Source of the DNA: Buchnera aphidicola (Taiwanaphis decaspermi)
GTDB taxonomy: Bacteria > Pseudomonadota > Gammaproteobacteria > Enterobacterales > Enterobacteriaceae
NCBI RefSeq assembly: GCF_039405155.1
Contig: NZ_CP135049.1
Span: 389,896 to 453,895 of the forward strand
Reading direction: 5' to 3'
DNA: 64,000 bases
The position numbers and the translations under genes were made by a program. Position 1 is the first letter of the stretch; each line of letters begins with the position of its first letter. The notes below the pieces were generated by a model that did no database searches, was not told the DNA's origin, and was given only the letters and a program-made list of their open reading frames with translations. Positions 10,297 to 19,475 of the stretch are shown one piece after another.

Positions 10297-11313
10297 TTAT
10301 TTAATTATATTCATACATTCAAATATTTTTTTCATAGTTATCTTAGCTATACATCGAGCCTTTTTTGCACCATTTTTTAATATTTGTTTTAAAAAAAATT
10401 CGTTTTTTCTATATTTTAAATAATCAATTTTTATATTTTTTATAAGTTTATTTATTTCTTTATATACTTGTAGTTTAAAATCATTATATGAAGAATTTTT
10501 AAACATTAATTCTATATCTTCTATATTTTTATTAGTTAAACAAGAAAAAATATTTATCAAATTAGAAATTCCAGGTTTATTTTTATTATCATATTTAATA
10601 ATAGGTGGGTTATCAGAATCAGTTTTAGCTTTTTTTATTTTTAAATATAAAGATTTTTCTTCTTCTAGTAAAAATATAGATCCATTATTATTAAAATCTG
10701 ATTTAGACATTTTTTTAGTTGGATCAACTAAAGATTTAATTTTATAACCATTCTTAGATGTATGATAAGTAGGTATAGTAAATATTTTACCGTAATTCTT
10801 ATTAAATCTTTTTGCAATATTACAAGTAAATTCTAAATGTTGTAATTGATCTTGTCCTACAGGAACAATGTTGGATTGATATAACAATATATCTGCTGCC
10901 ATTAAAATAGGATAATTTAAAATACCAGCATTTATGTTATTTTTTCGATATGTGATTATTTTATTTTTAAATTGTATCATACGTTTTAATTCTCCAAAAT
11001 ATGAATAACAATTTAACAACCAAAATAATTCTGTATGTTCATGTACATGAGACTGAACAAAAATAATACTTTTGTCAGGATTAATACCACAAGATAAATA
11101 TAAAGCTATTGTATCTAATACTCTATCATATAAAGAAGAGTTATTATTTTTATTTTGTATCGTTGTTATAGCATGTAAATCAGTTATACAATAAATACAT
11201 TGATTATTATTTTGCAACTTAACCCATTCTCGTAAAACACCTATGTAGTTTCCTAACGTTAAATTTCCTGTTGGTTGTATACCACTAAATATAATAGAAT
11301 ATATATTTTTCAT
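10297..11313 (-). CDS. trpS: Tryptophanyl-tRNA synthetase
   Basis: This class I synthetase charges tRNA-Trp, whose gene is also in this window at 57540-57612. The 338-residue product (E. coli 334) has the HIGH-equivalent GNLTLGN at residues 16-22 and KMSKS at 201-205. The DLHAIT and GQDQLQHLE motifs lie between them. The gene starts 48 bases after the rpe stop region boundary on the same strand (rpe is downstream of aroB and upstream of trpS), continuing the aroK-aroB-rpe-trpS order of E. coli, from which dam, gph and damX are missing. Confidence 0.98.
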   Translation of the reverse strand: MKNIYSIIFSGIQPTGNLTLGNYIGVLREWVKLQNNNQCIYCITDLHAITTIQNKNNNSSLYDRVLDTIALYLSCGINPDKSIIFVQSHVHEHTELFWLLNCYSYFGELKRMIQFKNKIITYRKNNINAGILNYPILMAADILLYQSNIVPVGQDQLQHLEFTCNIAKRFNKNYGKIFTIPTYHTSKNGYKIKSLVDPTKKMSKSDFNNNGSIFLLEEEKSLYLKIKKAKTDSDNPPIIKYDNKNKPGISNLINIFSCLTNKNIEDIELMFKNSSYNDFKLQVYKEINKLIKNIKIDYLKYRKNEFFLKQILKNGAKKARCIAKITMKKIFECMNIIK

Positions 11314-11361
11314 TTATCAATTTACTCTTTGAAAAAAAATTAAATATCAATTAAATAAATA

Positions 11362-12048
11362 TTAATTAACAAAAACATGATGTACTTTTTCTAAAACATG
11401 TCTTATATTTGTAATAGCTTCTTTATAATTTTTGTAAGAAAATATTCCAGAACCTATAACAAATATATTTGCTCCTGATAAAGCTATATCAGCAATATTG
11501 TTAATATTAATGCCTCCATCTACTTCTAATAATATATTGTGTATACTATTATCAATTTTTTGACGTACTTCTCTTATTTTAGATAGAGTAGAAGTTATAA
11601 ATTTTTGACCTCCCATACCAGGATTAACAGACATTAGCAATATTAAATCTAATTTATCCATAACATAATCTAAATAATTTAAAGGAGTGGATGGGTTAAA
11701 TACAAGACCAGCTTTACATCCGTTATTTTTTATTAAATTTATGGTTTTATCTATATGTTCAGTTGCTTCTGGATGAAAACTAATAAAACTTGCACCAGCT
11801 TTTGCAAAATAAGGTATTAGATTATCAACTGGTTTAACCATAAGATGAACTTCTATAGGAGCTGTAATGTTATATTTTCTCAAAGATTTTAAAACCATAG
11901 GACCCATTGTTAAATTAGGAACGTAATGATTATCCATTACGTCAAAATGTATAATATCACCTCCAGCTAATAAAACATTAGAAGTTTCTTCCCCTAAACG
12001 TGCAAAATCAGCAGATAAGATAGAAGGAGCTAATAAAAAATTTTTCAT
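11362..12048 (-). CDS. rpe: Ribulose-phosphate 3-epimerase
   Basis: Rpe interconverts ribulose 5-phosphate and xylulose 5-phosphate in the pentose phosphate pathway. The 228-residue TIM barrel starts with [18 protein letters not shown]. It keeps the metal-binding pattern [12 protein letters not shown] (about residues 34-45), VHLMVK, and the late LEVDGGIN strand. It lies between aroB and trpS. In E. coli dam and gph are also in this stretch and are missing here, a loss typical of Buchnera. Confidence 0.97.
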   Translation of the reverse strand: MKNFLLAPSILSADFARLGEETSNVLLAGGDIIHFDVMDNHYVPNLTMGPMVLKSLRKYNITAPIEVHLMVKPVDNLIPYFAKAGASFISFHPEATEHIDKTINLIKNNGCKAGLVFNPSTPLNYLDYVMDKLDLILLMSVNPGMGGQKFITSTLSKIREVRQKIDNSIHNILLEVDGGININNIADIALSGANIFVIGSGIFSYKNYKEAITNIRHVLEKVHHVFVN

Positions 12049-12157
12049 ACTTAAATTCCAATATAAAATATATACAATTTTTTTTAAGTTGATAATATTA
12101 AATAAAAATTAATTATAACATTAATTTTTAATAATTAAATTAATATTAATAACAATG

Positions 12158-13252
12158 TTAATAATTATGTTGTTTAGCTTTGTTAATAGCTGAAATAATT
12201 ATTTTTTTGTCTGATATGTTTACTAATTTTACTTCACCTATTTTGGTAGGTATAACCATTCTCAATGTATCATAGGATGTTTTTTTATCTCTGATCATAT
12301 ATTTTAAATAATCATTTGGATACATATTATTAGGACCTTTAATTGGCAATTTAACTTTTTTTATAAGTTTAATAATATTTTTAGTATATTTGTGTTCTAA
12401 TATATTTAATTCTTCACCTGTATAAGCAGCCATAATAATACCTGCTGATACAGCTTCTCCATGTAACCATTTACCATATCCTAAATAAGATTCTATAGCA
12501 TGACCATAAGTATGACCTAAATTTAATAAAAACCTATCTTTTTTTTCCTTTTCGTCATTTTCAATTATTTTAGATTTTATGATACAACATTTTTTTATGC
12601 AATAAGACATATATTTAAAATCTAAAGATATTAATTTATCTATATTTTTTTTTAACCAATAAAAAAAACTTTCATCAAAAGCTATTGCATACTTAATAAC
12701 TTCTGCAAGACCTGATAATAATTCTTTGTAAGGTAATTTATTTAAGAATTCTAAATCTACTAATACACAAGATGGTTGCCAAAAAGATCCAATCATATTT
12801 TTACCTAGAATATGATTTACACCTGTTTTACCTCCTATAGAAGCATCTACTTGAGATAATAATGTTGTTGGTATTTGAATAAAATTTATTCCTCTTTGAT
12901 ATATAGACGCAACAAAACCAGTAATATCCCCAATAACTCCTCCTCCTAAAGCTATTAAAATACTTTTTCTATCATATGATAATTCTAATAATTTAGTTAT
13001 TATAGTATTTACATATTTTAATTTTTTATACTTTTCTCCATCTGGTAGTACAATTTTATTGGTAATTGCGTTTAATTTAGATAAAAAACAAATTATTTTT
13101 TTTTTCCATAAATTATCAACAGTAACGTTTGTAATCAACATAATTTTAGTTTTTCTTTTAATAGAAAAAAATTTTTTATTCAAATTTAATAATTTATAAT
13201 CAATATTTATTAAGTAACTTCTGTTTTTCAAATTTATTTTTATATTTTTCAT
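12158..13252 (-). CDS. aroB: 3-dehydroquinate synthase
   Basis: AroB converts DAHP to 3-dehydroquinate, the second step of the shikimate pathway leading to aromatic amino acids, which the symbiont supplies to its host. The product is 364 residues (E. coli 362). The NAD-binding GGGVIGDITGFVAS region lies near residues 103-116, GGKTGVNHILGKNMIGSFWQ follows, and the zinc-ligand motifs LNLGHTYGHAIE and GEAVSAG are present. It lies 37 bases downstream of aroK, so the two are probably one transcript. Confidence 0.98.
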   Translation of the reverse strand: MKNIKINLKNRSYLINIDYKLLNLNKKFFSIKRKTKIMLITNVTVDNLWKKKIICFLSKLNAITNKIVLPDGEKYKKLKYVNTIITKLLELSYDRKSILIALGGGVIGDITGFVASIYQRGINFIQIPTTLLSQVDASIGGKTGVNHILGKNMIGSFWQPSCVLVDLEFLNKLPYKELLSGLAEVIKYAIAFDESFFYWLKKNIDKLISLDFKYMSYCIKKCCIIKSKIIENDEKEKKDRFLLNLGHTYGHAIESYLGYGKWLHGEAVSAGIIMAAYTGEELNILEHKYTKNIIKLIKKVKLPIKGPNNMYPNDYLKYMIRDKKTSYDTLRMVIPTKIGEVKLVNISDKKIIISAINKAKQHNY

Positions 13253-13289
13253 TATTACAAAACACCATATATATATTAAATATTAATAA

Positions 13290-13820
13290 TTATAAATTAT
13301 TTTTTTCCAAAAATTTTATAATTTGTTTAGACACCAATTTTGCACTATTATTGTTAGTACTAATAGTAATATCTGATATTTCTTCATATAGAGAATTTCT
13401 TTTCAATGCTAAATTTTCAAAAATTTTACGTGTAGGAATGTTTTCTTTTAATAATAAAGGTCTATTTTTATCTCTTTTTGTTCTTTCTAATTGTTTATCA
13501 ATTGTTGTAGTTAAATAAACAACTATTCCTCTTGCAGATAACTTATTTCTATTGTTTGTAGATTCTACAGATCCTCCTCCTGTTGCTAATATTATTCCTT
13601 TTTTTTTTGTTAATTCTTCTATTATTTTAATTTCTCTATTGCGAAATCCTTTTTCTCCTTCAACATCGAAAACCCAACTAATATCAGCACCTGTTCTTTT
13701 TTCAATTTCTCTATCAGAATCATAAAATTCTATGTTTAATAATTTAGATAATTGACGTCCTATAGTACTTTTCCCTGCTCCCATTGGTCCTATAAGAAAA
13801 ATGTTTCTTTTTTCTGCCAT
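13290..13820 (-). CDS. aroK: Shikimate kinase I
   Basis: AroK phosphorylates shikimate. From the ATG ending at 13820 the protein is 176 residues and starts [20 protein letters not shown], almost the E. coli sequence. An in-frame ATG two codons earlier (13826) is possible, and neither has an obvious ribosome-binding site. The P-loop GPMGAGKST is intact, followed by [16 protein letters not shown] and the RPLL lid segment. It heads the aroK-aroB pair. A hairpin with a T tract lies 39 bases upstream. Confidence 0.97.
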   Translation of the reverse strand: MAEKRNIFLIGPMGAGKSTIGRQLSKLLNIEFYDSDREIEKRTGADISWVFDVEGEKGFRNREIKIIEELTKKKGIILATGGGSVESTNNRNKLSARGIVVYLTTTIDKQLERTKRDKNRPLLLKENIPTRKIFENLALKRNSLYEEISDITISTNNNSAKLVSKQIIKFLEKNNL

Positions 13821-13858
13821 ATGCATTTTACGTATATATTATAATAGTTAATGAAAAA

Positions 13859-13878
13859 CCAACATAATTAAATGTTGG
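13859..13878 (-). terminator. Hairpin with T tract upstream of aroK
   Basis: The inverted repeat CCAACAT (13859-13865) and ATGTTGG (13872-13878) has a 6-base loop. On the minus strand it is followed by TTTTT, which is the form of an intrinsic terminator. It would stop transcripts from deoBD that pass antisense through the tRNA-Ser gene, just before a possible aroK -10 (TATAAT on the minus strand at 13838-13843). A leader attenuator of aroK is the alternative. Confidence 0.5.
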
Positions 13879-14085
13879 AATATATTTATTTTTAATAAAT
13901 TATTAAATAATAATTTATTAAAAATATTTAGTATTTAAAGATATTTGTTAATATATCAAAGAAATATTCATTATTAAATATAAATATTATTTAGTATTAC
14001 ATTACTTTACATTTTTTTTTATATATAATATTATGTAATATAATAAAAAAGTTACAAAAATTAATATAATAAAAATATTTTATTA

Positions 14086-14172
14086 GGTGAGATGTCTGAG
14101 AGGATTAAAGAACACGTCTGGAAAATGTGTATACTGTAAAAGGTATCGAGGGTTCGAATCCCTCTCTCACCT
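14086..14172 (+). tRNA. tRNA-Ser, anticodon GGA
   Basis: A complete class II tRNA reads forward. The acceptor stem is GGTGAGA paired with TCTCACC, the anticodon arm is CACGT-CTGGAAA-ATGTG with anticodon GGA, a long variable arm is present, and the T arm is GAGGG-TTCGAAT-CCCTC. The sequence closely follows the E. coli GGA serine tRNA. Position 73 reads T where serine tRNAs normally have G, and CCA is not encoded. It lies in the gap between aroK and deoD on the opposite strand from both. Confidence 0.96.
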
Positions 14173-14192
14173 TTAAAAATAAAAAAAAATAT

Positions 14193-14903
14193 TTAAATAG
14201 TAATAGATTCTAAAGCAATTTTTATCATTTCGTTAAAGCTACTAACTCTATCTTTGCTTGGTATTTTTATATTAACATTACCTATAATATCAGATACTGT
14301 ACATATAGATATTGCTTTCATCCCCATTTCTATTGCTGTTGAATAAATTCCAGATGTTTCCATGTCAACACCTAAAATATTATATTTATTCATGAGTTTT
14401 AAAAAATGTTTTGAATCATTATAAAATAAATCAGTTGAAAAAATATTTCCAATTTTACATTTTATATTTAACATTTCTGATGATCTTACTATATTATTTA
14501 GCATTTCAAAATTAGCTACTGCAGAAAAATCATAATTATTAAATTTAATTCTGTTTACCATAGAATCTGTAGAAGCTCCTGTTACGATAATAATATCACG
14601 TAATTTAATATTTTTAGACGTAGAACCACATGTGCCTACTCTGATAATTTTTTTTACTTTATAATATTTTGATAGTTCTGTCACATATAATATGCTGGAA
14701 GGAATACCAATACCATGAGACATAACAGAAACTAATTTATTTTTATATTCTCCAGTATAACCAAACATACATCTTGTATTATTAATTTCTCGTATATTAC
14801 TTAAAAAGTTTTTTGCTATATATTTAGATCTCAAAGGATCACCAGAAATAATTACTGTGTCTGAGAATTCTCCTATTTTAGCGTTTATATGAGGAGTATA
14901 CAT
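14193..14903 (-). CDS. deoD: Purine nucleoside phosphorylase
   Basis: DeoD splits purine (deoxy)nucleosides with phosphate, releasing the base and a pentose 1-phosphate. The 236-residue product (E. coli 239) begins MYTPHINAKIGEFSDTVIIS. It has the phosphate-binding GDPLR and the RVGTCGS strand, the ribose-binding GVDMETSGIY and the catalytic aspartate in TVSDIIGN. It lies 61 bases after deoB on the same strand. The pair links nucleoside salvage to the pentose phosphate pool; deoA and deoC are not beside them as in E. coli. Confidence 0.98.
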   Translation of the reverse strand: MYTPHINAKIGEFSDTVIISGDPLRSKYIAKNFLSNIREINNTRCMFGYTGEYKNKLVSVMSHGIGIPSSILYVTELSKYYKVKKIIRVGTCGSTSKNIKLRDIIIVTGASTDSMVNRIKFNNYDFSAVANFEMLNNIVRSSEMLNIKCKIGNIFSTDLFYNDSKHFLKLMNKYNILGVDMETSGIYSTAIEMGMKAISICTVSDIIGNVNIKIPSKDRVSSFNEMIKIALESITI

Positions 14904-14964
14904 ATTTTTCTTAAATTCCTTAATTATTATGTTAAATTAATATTATACAAAATAATAAAAAAAA

Positions 14965-16188
14965 TTAAATAATACTTTTTCCATAATCCATTTTAGATAA
15001 ACCAAAATAAGATGATATAGTTTGAGCAATATCAGAAAAAGTTTTTCTATGACCTATAAAACATGGTTTTATATTACGACTATATAATAATATAGGAATA
15101 TATTCTCTAGTATGATTTGTTCCATACCATGTAGGATCACAACCATGATCAGATAAAAATATTAGAAGATCTTTAGATTTTAATATTTTAATCATTTTGG
15201 GTATCATAGAATCAAATAATTCTAAACCTTTAGCATAGCCATATACATCACGTCTATGTCCCCATAAAGAATCAAAATCTACGAAATTGGTAAATACAAT
15301 TGAATTATTGGAAGATTTTTTTATATATTTTAATGTTTGCAAAAATAAATTTTTTATTCCAAAAGATTTAACACTTTTTGTTATACCTATATTAGAATAA
15401 ATATCAGAAACTTTACCTATTGCTACAACTTTACCATTTATTTCTTTTATTAATTTGTACATGACAGTATCACCGTGAGGTTTAACTGTAATATCTAATC
15501 TATTATTAGTTCTATAAAAATTATTTCTGTTAGTACCTAAAAATGGTCTAGCAATTACTCTATTAATTTTATATTTACTTTTGTTTAATATTTTTCTAAT
15601 AATATTACTAATTTTATATAACTTTTCTACACTAAATATTTTTTCATGACATGCAATTTGAAAAACAGAATCTGATGATGTATAAATAATTGGCTTTTTT
15701 GTTTTTATATGTTCTTCGCCTAATTTATAAATAATATTAGTTCCAGAATCATGACAATTTCCTAAATATCCAAAAATGTTAGTTTTTAACAATATTTTTT
15801 TTAAAATTTTATTTGGAAAAGTATTTTCTCGTTTTTTAAAATAATGCCAATCAAATAAAACTGGCACACCTGATATTTCCCAATGTCCAGAACAAGTATC
15901 TTTGCCCGATGATATAGAACTAGCATAACCATAACTTGCAATTATCTTTTTATTTTTATCTAAACCTACAGGAAATTTACCGCTGGCGTGTTTAGTTGCT
16001 AAACCTAATCCTAAAGATGTTAAATTAGGAATATATAAATTACCTTTTCTATTAATATTACCTATATTTTTATTACATACTTCAGCAATGTGTCCTAATG
16101 TGTTAGATCCTTTATCGCCAAATTTATAAGCGTCTTTACTATAACCTATACCTAAAGAATCTAACAATATAATAAAAACACGTTTCAT
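14965..16188 (-). CDS. deoB: Phosphopentomutase
   Basis: DeoB converts (deoxy)ribose 1-phosphate, the product of DeoD, to the 5-phosphate. The product is 407 residues, equal to E. coli. Motifs of the alkaline phosphatase-like metalloenzyme family are seen: LLDSLGIGYSKDA near the start, KDTCSGHWE, SSDSVFQIACHE, and FLSDHGCDPTWYGTNHTREY near the C-terminus, with manganese-ligand Asp and His residues. It precedes deoD in the same direction. The 219-base divergent gap to ansA should hold promoters for both. Confidence 0.98.
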   Translation of the reverse strand: MKRVFIILLDSLGIGYSKDAYKFGDKGSNTLGHIAEVCNKNIGNINRKGNLYIPNLTSLGLGLATKHASGKFPVGLDKNKKIIASYGYASSISSGKDTCSGHWEISGVPVLFDWHYFKKRENTFPNKILKKILLKTNIFGYLGNCHDSGTNIIYKLGEEHIKTKKPIIYTSSDSVFQIACHEKIFSVEKLYKISNIIRKILNKSKYKINRVIARPFLGTNRNNFYRTNNRLDITVKPHGDTVMYKLIKEINGKVVAIGKVSDIYSNIGITKSVKSFGIKNLFLQTLKYIKKSSNNSIVFTNFVDFDSLWGHRRDVYGYAKGLELFDSMIPKMIKILKSKDLLIFLSDHGCDPTWYGTNHTREYIPILLYSRNIKPCFIGHRKTFSDIAQTISSYFGLSKMDYGKSII

Positions 16189-16407
16189 AAAATTACCTAT
16201 AATAATTATATTTAATCAAAAAAATAATTAACAATTTATTTTTAATAAAAAATATATTATATATTGAATAGCAAATAATTTAAATATTAATTTAAATAGT
16301 TAACATTAATATTTGTGCATCTTGTATTAATAAGATTAATGAATATTAATTGATTAAAAAATAAATTTTGTGTAACATAATAATTTTAATTAAATATGGA
16401 TTAAAAT

Positions 16408-17421
16408 ATGAAAAAAAAATATATATATATTGCATATACAGGTGGTACCATAGGTATGGTAAAATCAAAAAATGGATATATCCCAAAATATAACTATTTA
16501 AAAAAACAATTATTTAATACAAAAGAATTCTATAGTGCAAACTTGCCACATTTTTATTTTAATGAATATTACCCATTAATAGATTCATCTAATATGACAC
16601 CTAAGGATTGGAAAACAATTGCTGATGATATCAAAAAAAATTATATTTATTATGATGGCTTTATAATTTTACATGGAACAGACACAATGGCTTACACAGC
16701 TTCTGCTTTATCTTTTATTTTAGAAAATTTAAATAAACCTGTAATTATAACTGGATCTCAAATACCTATTTCTGAAGTTAGATCAGATGGAAAATCAAAT
16801 TTATTAAACTCATTATTTATCGCCAATTATTATCCTGTTAATGAAGTTACTATATTTTTTCATAATGTTTTATATAGAGGTAATAGAACCACTAAAGCTA
16901 GTGCATATGGATTTAATGCTTTTATTTCTCCTAATTTTCCTCCATTAATTAAGACTGGTATAAATATAAAAACAATGTTTAAAAAAAATAAAAAGAGCGA
17001 TAAAAAATTAAAAATACGTTCTATTGTAAAACAACCAATAGGTATTATTACTATATATCCAGGAATTGATACACAAATAATCAATAATTTTTTATTACAA
17101 CCTGTTAAAGCATTAATTATATGTTCATATGGGATAGGAAATGCTCCTCAAAATAATAACTTTATAAATAAGTTAAAAGAAGCTGTTAATAAAAAAAATA
17201 TAGTTATTATTAACTTAACACAATGCATAAAAGGAAAAGTTAATATGAAAAATTATGCAACAGGTCATTCATTAATAAAAGCAGGAGTTATTAGCGGTTA
17301 TGATTTAACATTAGAAGCTACTATAACTAAATTACAATTTTTATTAAGTAACAAAAAATTATCTTTTAAAAAAATTTGTAAAAAAATGCAAAAAAACCTA
17401 CGTGGTGAGTTAACACCATAA
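16408..17421 (+). CDS. ansA: L-asparaginase I (cytoplasmic type)
   Basis: AnsA hydrolyses asparagine to aspartate and ammonia. The 337-residue product matches E. coli AnsA throughout. It has the first catalytic threonine motif AYTGGTIGM near residues 9-17, ILHGTDTMAYTASALSF with the second, and ends MQKNLRGELTP. There is no signal peptide, so it acts in the cytoplasm. It stands between deoB and nfuA; in E. coli it lies in a different region next to pncA. In an aphid, where asparagine is an abundant host amino acid, it could supply nitrogen and aspartate, which is inference. Confidence 0.95.
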   Translation: MKKKYIYIAYTGGTIGMVKSKNGYIPKYNYLKKQLFNTKEFYSANLPHFYFNEYYPLIDSSNMTPKDWKTIADDIKKNYIYYDGFIILHGTDTMAYTASALSFILENLNKPVIITGSQIPISEVRSDGKSNLLNSLFIANYYPVNEVTIFFHNVLYRGNRTTKASAYGFNAFISPNFPPLIKTGINIKTMFKKNKKSDKKLKIRSIVKQPIGIITIYPGIDTQIINNFLLQPVKALIICSYGIGNAPQNNNFINKLKEAVNKKNIVIINLTQCIKGKVNMKNYATGHSLIKAGVISGYDLTLEATITKLQFLLSNKKLSFKKICKKMQKNLRGELTP

Positions 17422-17445
17422 TAAAAAACAGTATTGCTTTGTGTA

Positions 17446-18027
17446 TTAATAATAAGAATGTAAACCCCTATTATGTTCTGTAATATCTTTCACTCCTGAT
17501 AATTCTGGGAATATTTTTAACATTTTTTTTTCGATGCTATTTTTCAAAGTTAAATTTATCATAGAACATCCATTACACCCACCACTAAATTTCAATATTG
17601 CATATTTTTTATTATCTATCTTTACTAAGGATACTTTCCCTCCATGTAACATTAACATAGGATTAATATCTAATTTTAACATTTTTTTTATCTGATTAAC
17701 TAAAGATTCATTTTTACTATAATTACTTAATTTTTTTTTAGCCATAGGAGCTATCATAGTTAATTTTGTTTCATATTTATTTATTAATAAATCTATTTTT
17801 GAGTTTTTTAAATATGGTTTACTTTTTTTTTCTATATAAATATTAAATTTATCATATTTTAGTTTTAAATAAGATTTAGATATTTTTTTGTTTGAGCAAT
17901 ATGAAACACCACATTCTGCGTAAGAAGTTCCTGGATTAATAACAAAAATTTTTATACCTGTATTTTTGTTCTGTTCTTTTAAAAGATTATAAAAATATTT
18001 TTGAGCTTTATAAGTAATATTAATCAT
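17446..18027 (-). CDS. nfuA: Fe-S biogenesis protein NfuA
   Basis: NfuA carries and delivers [4Fe-4S] clusters to target proteins. The 193-residue product (E. coli 191) has the degenerate A-type N-terminal domain and a C-terminal Nfu domain with the CNGC motif in FSGGCNGCSMINLTL (about residues 148-162), whose cysteines bind the cluster between two subunits. It converges on ansA with 24 bases between stops, and diverges from bioH. It complements the Isc genes at 57758-61924, since no iscA is seen there. Confidence 0.95.
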   Translation of the reverse strand: MINITYKAQKYFYNLLKEQNKNTGIKIFVINPGTSYAECGVSYCSNKKISKSYLKLKYDKFNIYIEKKSKPYLKNSKIDLLINKYETKLTMIAPMAKKKLSNYSKNESLVNQIKKMLKLDINPMLMLHGGKVSLVKIDNKKYAILKFSGGCNGCSMINLTLKNSIEKKMLKIFPELSGVKDITEHNRGLHSYY

Positions 18028-18128
18028 AAAATATTTTTTTTGTATTATTAGTTAAAATAAAATTATATAATAATAAAAAAAAATATACAATATTTTAATA
18101 ATTATTTTTATTATAAAAGAGAGACAAT

Positions 18129-18902
18129 TTGAATAAATTTATATATAAAATAATAGGTAATGGAAAAACTAATTTAATAATGATACATGGTTTAGGTTTC
18201 AATAACAAAGTATGGTATTTAAATATTCCATATTTAAAAAAAAATTTTACATTATATTTAATTGACTTACCTGGTTTTGGTAAAAACAAAAACATTAATT
18301 TTAAATCTCTAGAATATGTTTCTAGATTAATATATAATATTGTTCCAAAAAATTCTGTATGGTTAGGATGGTCTTTAGGAGGTTTGATAGTAAATAAAAT
18401 TGCGTTATTATATCCTGATTATATAAAAGCTTTGGTAATTGTTGCGTCTTCTCCATGTTTTGTTTTAAAAAAAAAATGGCCTGGTATTACAATTAAAAAT
18501 ATAAATAAAATGTTTAATGAACTAAAAAAAAATACTGATTTGTACATTAAAAAATTTATGTTATCAAATGTTTTTATTTATAAAAATGAAAACTATAATT
18601 TTTTTATAAAAAAAAGAATAAATAATAAAAAAATATCATATAATATCTTAAAAGATATTAAAAAAATTTTTTTATATGAAGATTTAAGAAAAAAAAAAAT
18701 ATTTTTTAAAATACCTGTATTACGCATTTATGGAGAACATGATAAAATAATACCTAAAAGTATTGTAAAAATATTAGATAAAAACAATAAAAATACATAT
18801 TCAAAAATTATAAAACATGCAGCTCATGCTCCTTTCATTTCTCAACCTAAAATTTTTAATAGTATTATTATTAATTTTATTAAAAATTTAAAAAAAAAAT
18901 AA
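18129..18902 (+). CDS. bioH: Pimeloyl-ACP methyl ester esterase BioH
   Basis: BioH removes the methyl group from pimeloyl-ACP methyl ester in biotin synthesis. It is an alpha/beta hydrolase of 257 residues (E. coli 256) with Ser82 in the GWSLGG nucleophile elbow, Asp205 in YGEHD and His233 in AAHAPF, the expected triad. Stretches such as VIVASSPCF match E. coli BioH. The only plausible start is TTG at 18129, preceded by AGAGAGAC as ribosome-binding site; the next Met falls inside the first strand. It diverges from nfuA, its neighbour in E. coli, and converges on ssb with 3 bases between. Confidence 0.93.
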   Translation: MNKFIYKIIGNGKTNLIMIHGLGFNNKVWYLNIPYLKKNFTLYLIDLPGFGKNKNINFKSLEYVSRLIYNIVPKNSVWLGWSLGGLIVNKIALLYPDYIKALVIVASSPCFVLKKKWPGITIKNINKMFNELKKNTDLYIKKFMLSNVFIYKNENYNFFIKKRINNKKISYNILKDIKKIFLYEDLRKKKIFFKIPVLRIYGEHDKIIPKSIVKILDKNNKNTYSKIIKHAAHAPFISQPKIFNSIIINFIKNLKKK

Positions 18903-18905
18903 ATA

Positions 18906-19364
18906 TTAGAATGGAATTTCATCATCAAAATCTATATTAGAATTTTCTTCTTTGATTTTATTATCCACAATATTTTTTTGATCATTATTATTTAAAAAAT
19001 TAGATTTATTATTTCTATTGCTACCTAACATTTGCATTGTTCCTCCTATATTAATAATAATCTCTGTTGTATATCTATCGTTTCCATTTTGATCTTGCCA
19101 TTTTCTGGTTTGTAAAGATCCTTCTAAATATACTTGAGATCCTTTTTTTAAATATTGACCAGCTATTTCAGCTAACTTACCAAAAATAACTATTTTATGC
19201 CATTCTGTTTTTTCTTTTCTTTCACCAGTTTTTTTATCTTTCCAATTTTCTGAAGTAGCTACTGTTAAATTAGTAACAGCTTTACCATTAGGCATATACC
19301 TGACATCTGGATCCTGTCCTAAATTGCCAATTAATATTACTTTATTTATTCCTCTTGTAGACAT
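18906..19364 (-). CDS. ssb: Single-stranded DNA-binding protein
   Basis: SSB coats single-stranded DNA and recruits replication and repair enzymes. The 152-residue protein has the OB fold ([20 protein letters not shown] at residues 4-23, [14 protein letters not shown] following). Its shortened glutamine- and asparagine-bearing linker leads to the C-terminal tip DDEIPF, a variant of DDDIPF that binds partner proteins. E. coli SSB is 178 residues, so only the disordered linker is reduced. Exonuclease I (sbcB, in this window) is one of the partners that binds this tip in E. coli. Confidence 0.97.
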   Translation of the reverse strand: MSTRGINKVILIGNLGQDPDVRYMPNGKAVTNLTVATSENWKDKKTGERKEKTEWHKIVIFGKLAEIAGQYLKKGSQVYLEGSLQTRKWQDQNGNDRYTTEIIINIGGTMQMLGSNRNNKSNFLNNNDQKNIVDNKIKEENSNIDFDDEIPF

Positions 19365-19475
19365 ATTTATTATTTCTTTTAAGTTATTTTATAATAATTA
19401 TAACATAAAATGTTTTTTTTTAAATTATTTTATTAATTATAATATTATAATATTTATTAATAAAATATAAGTTAT

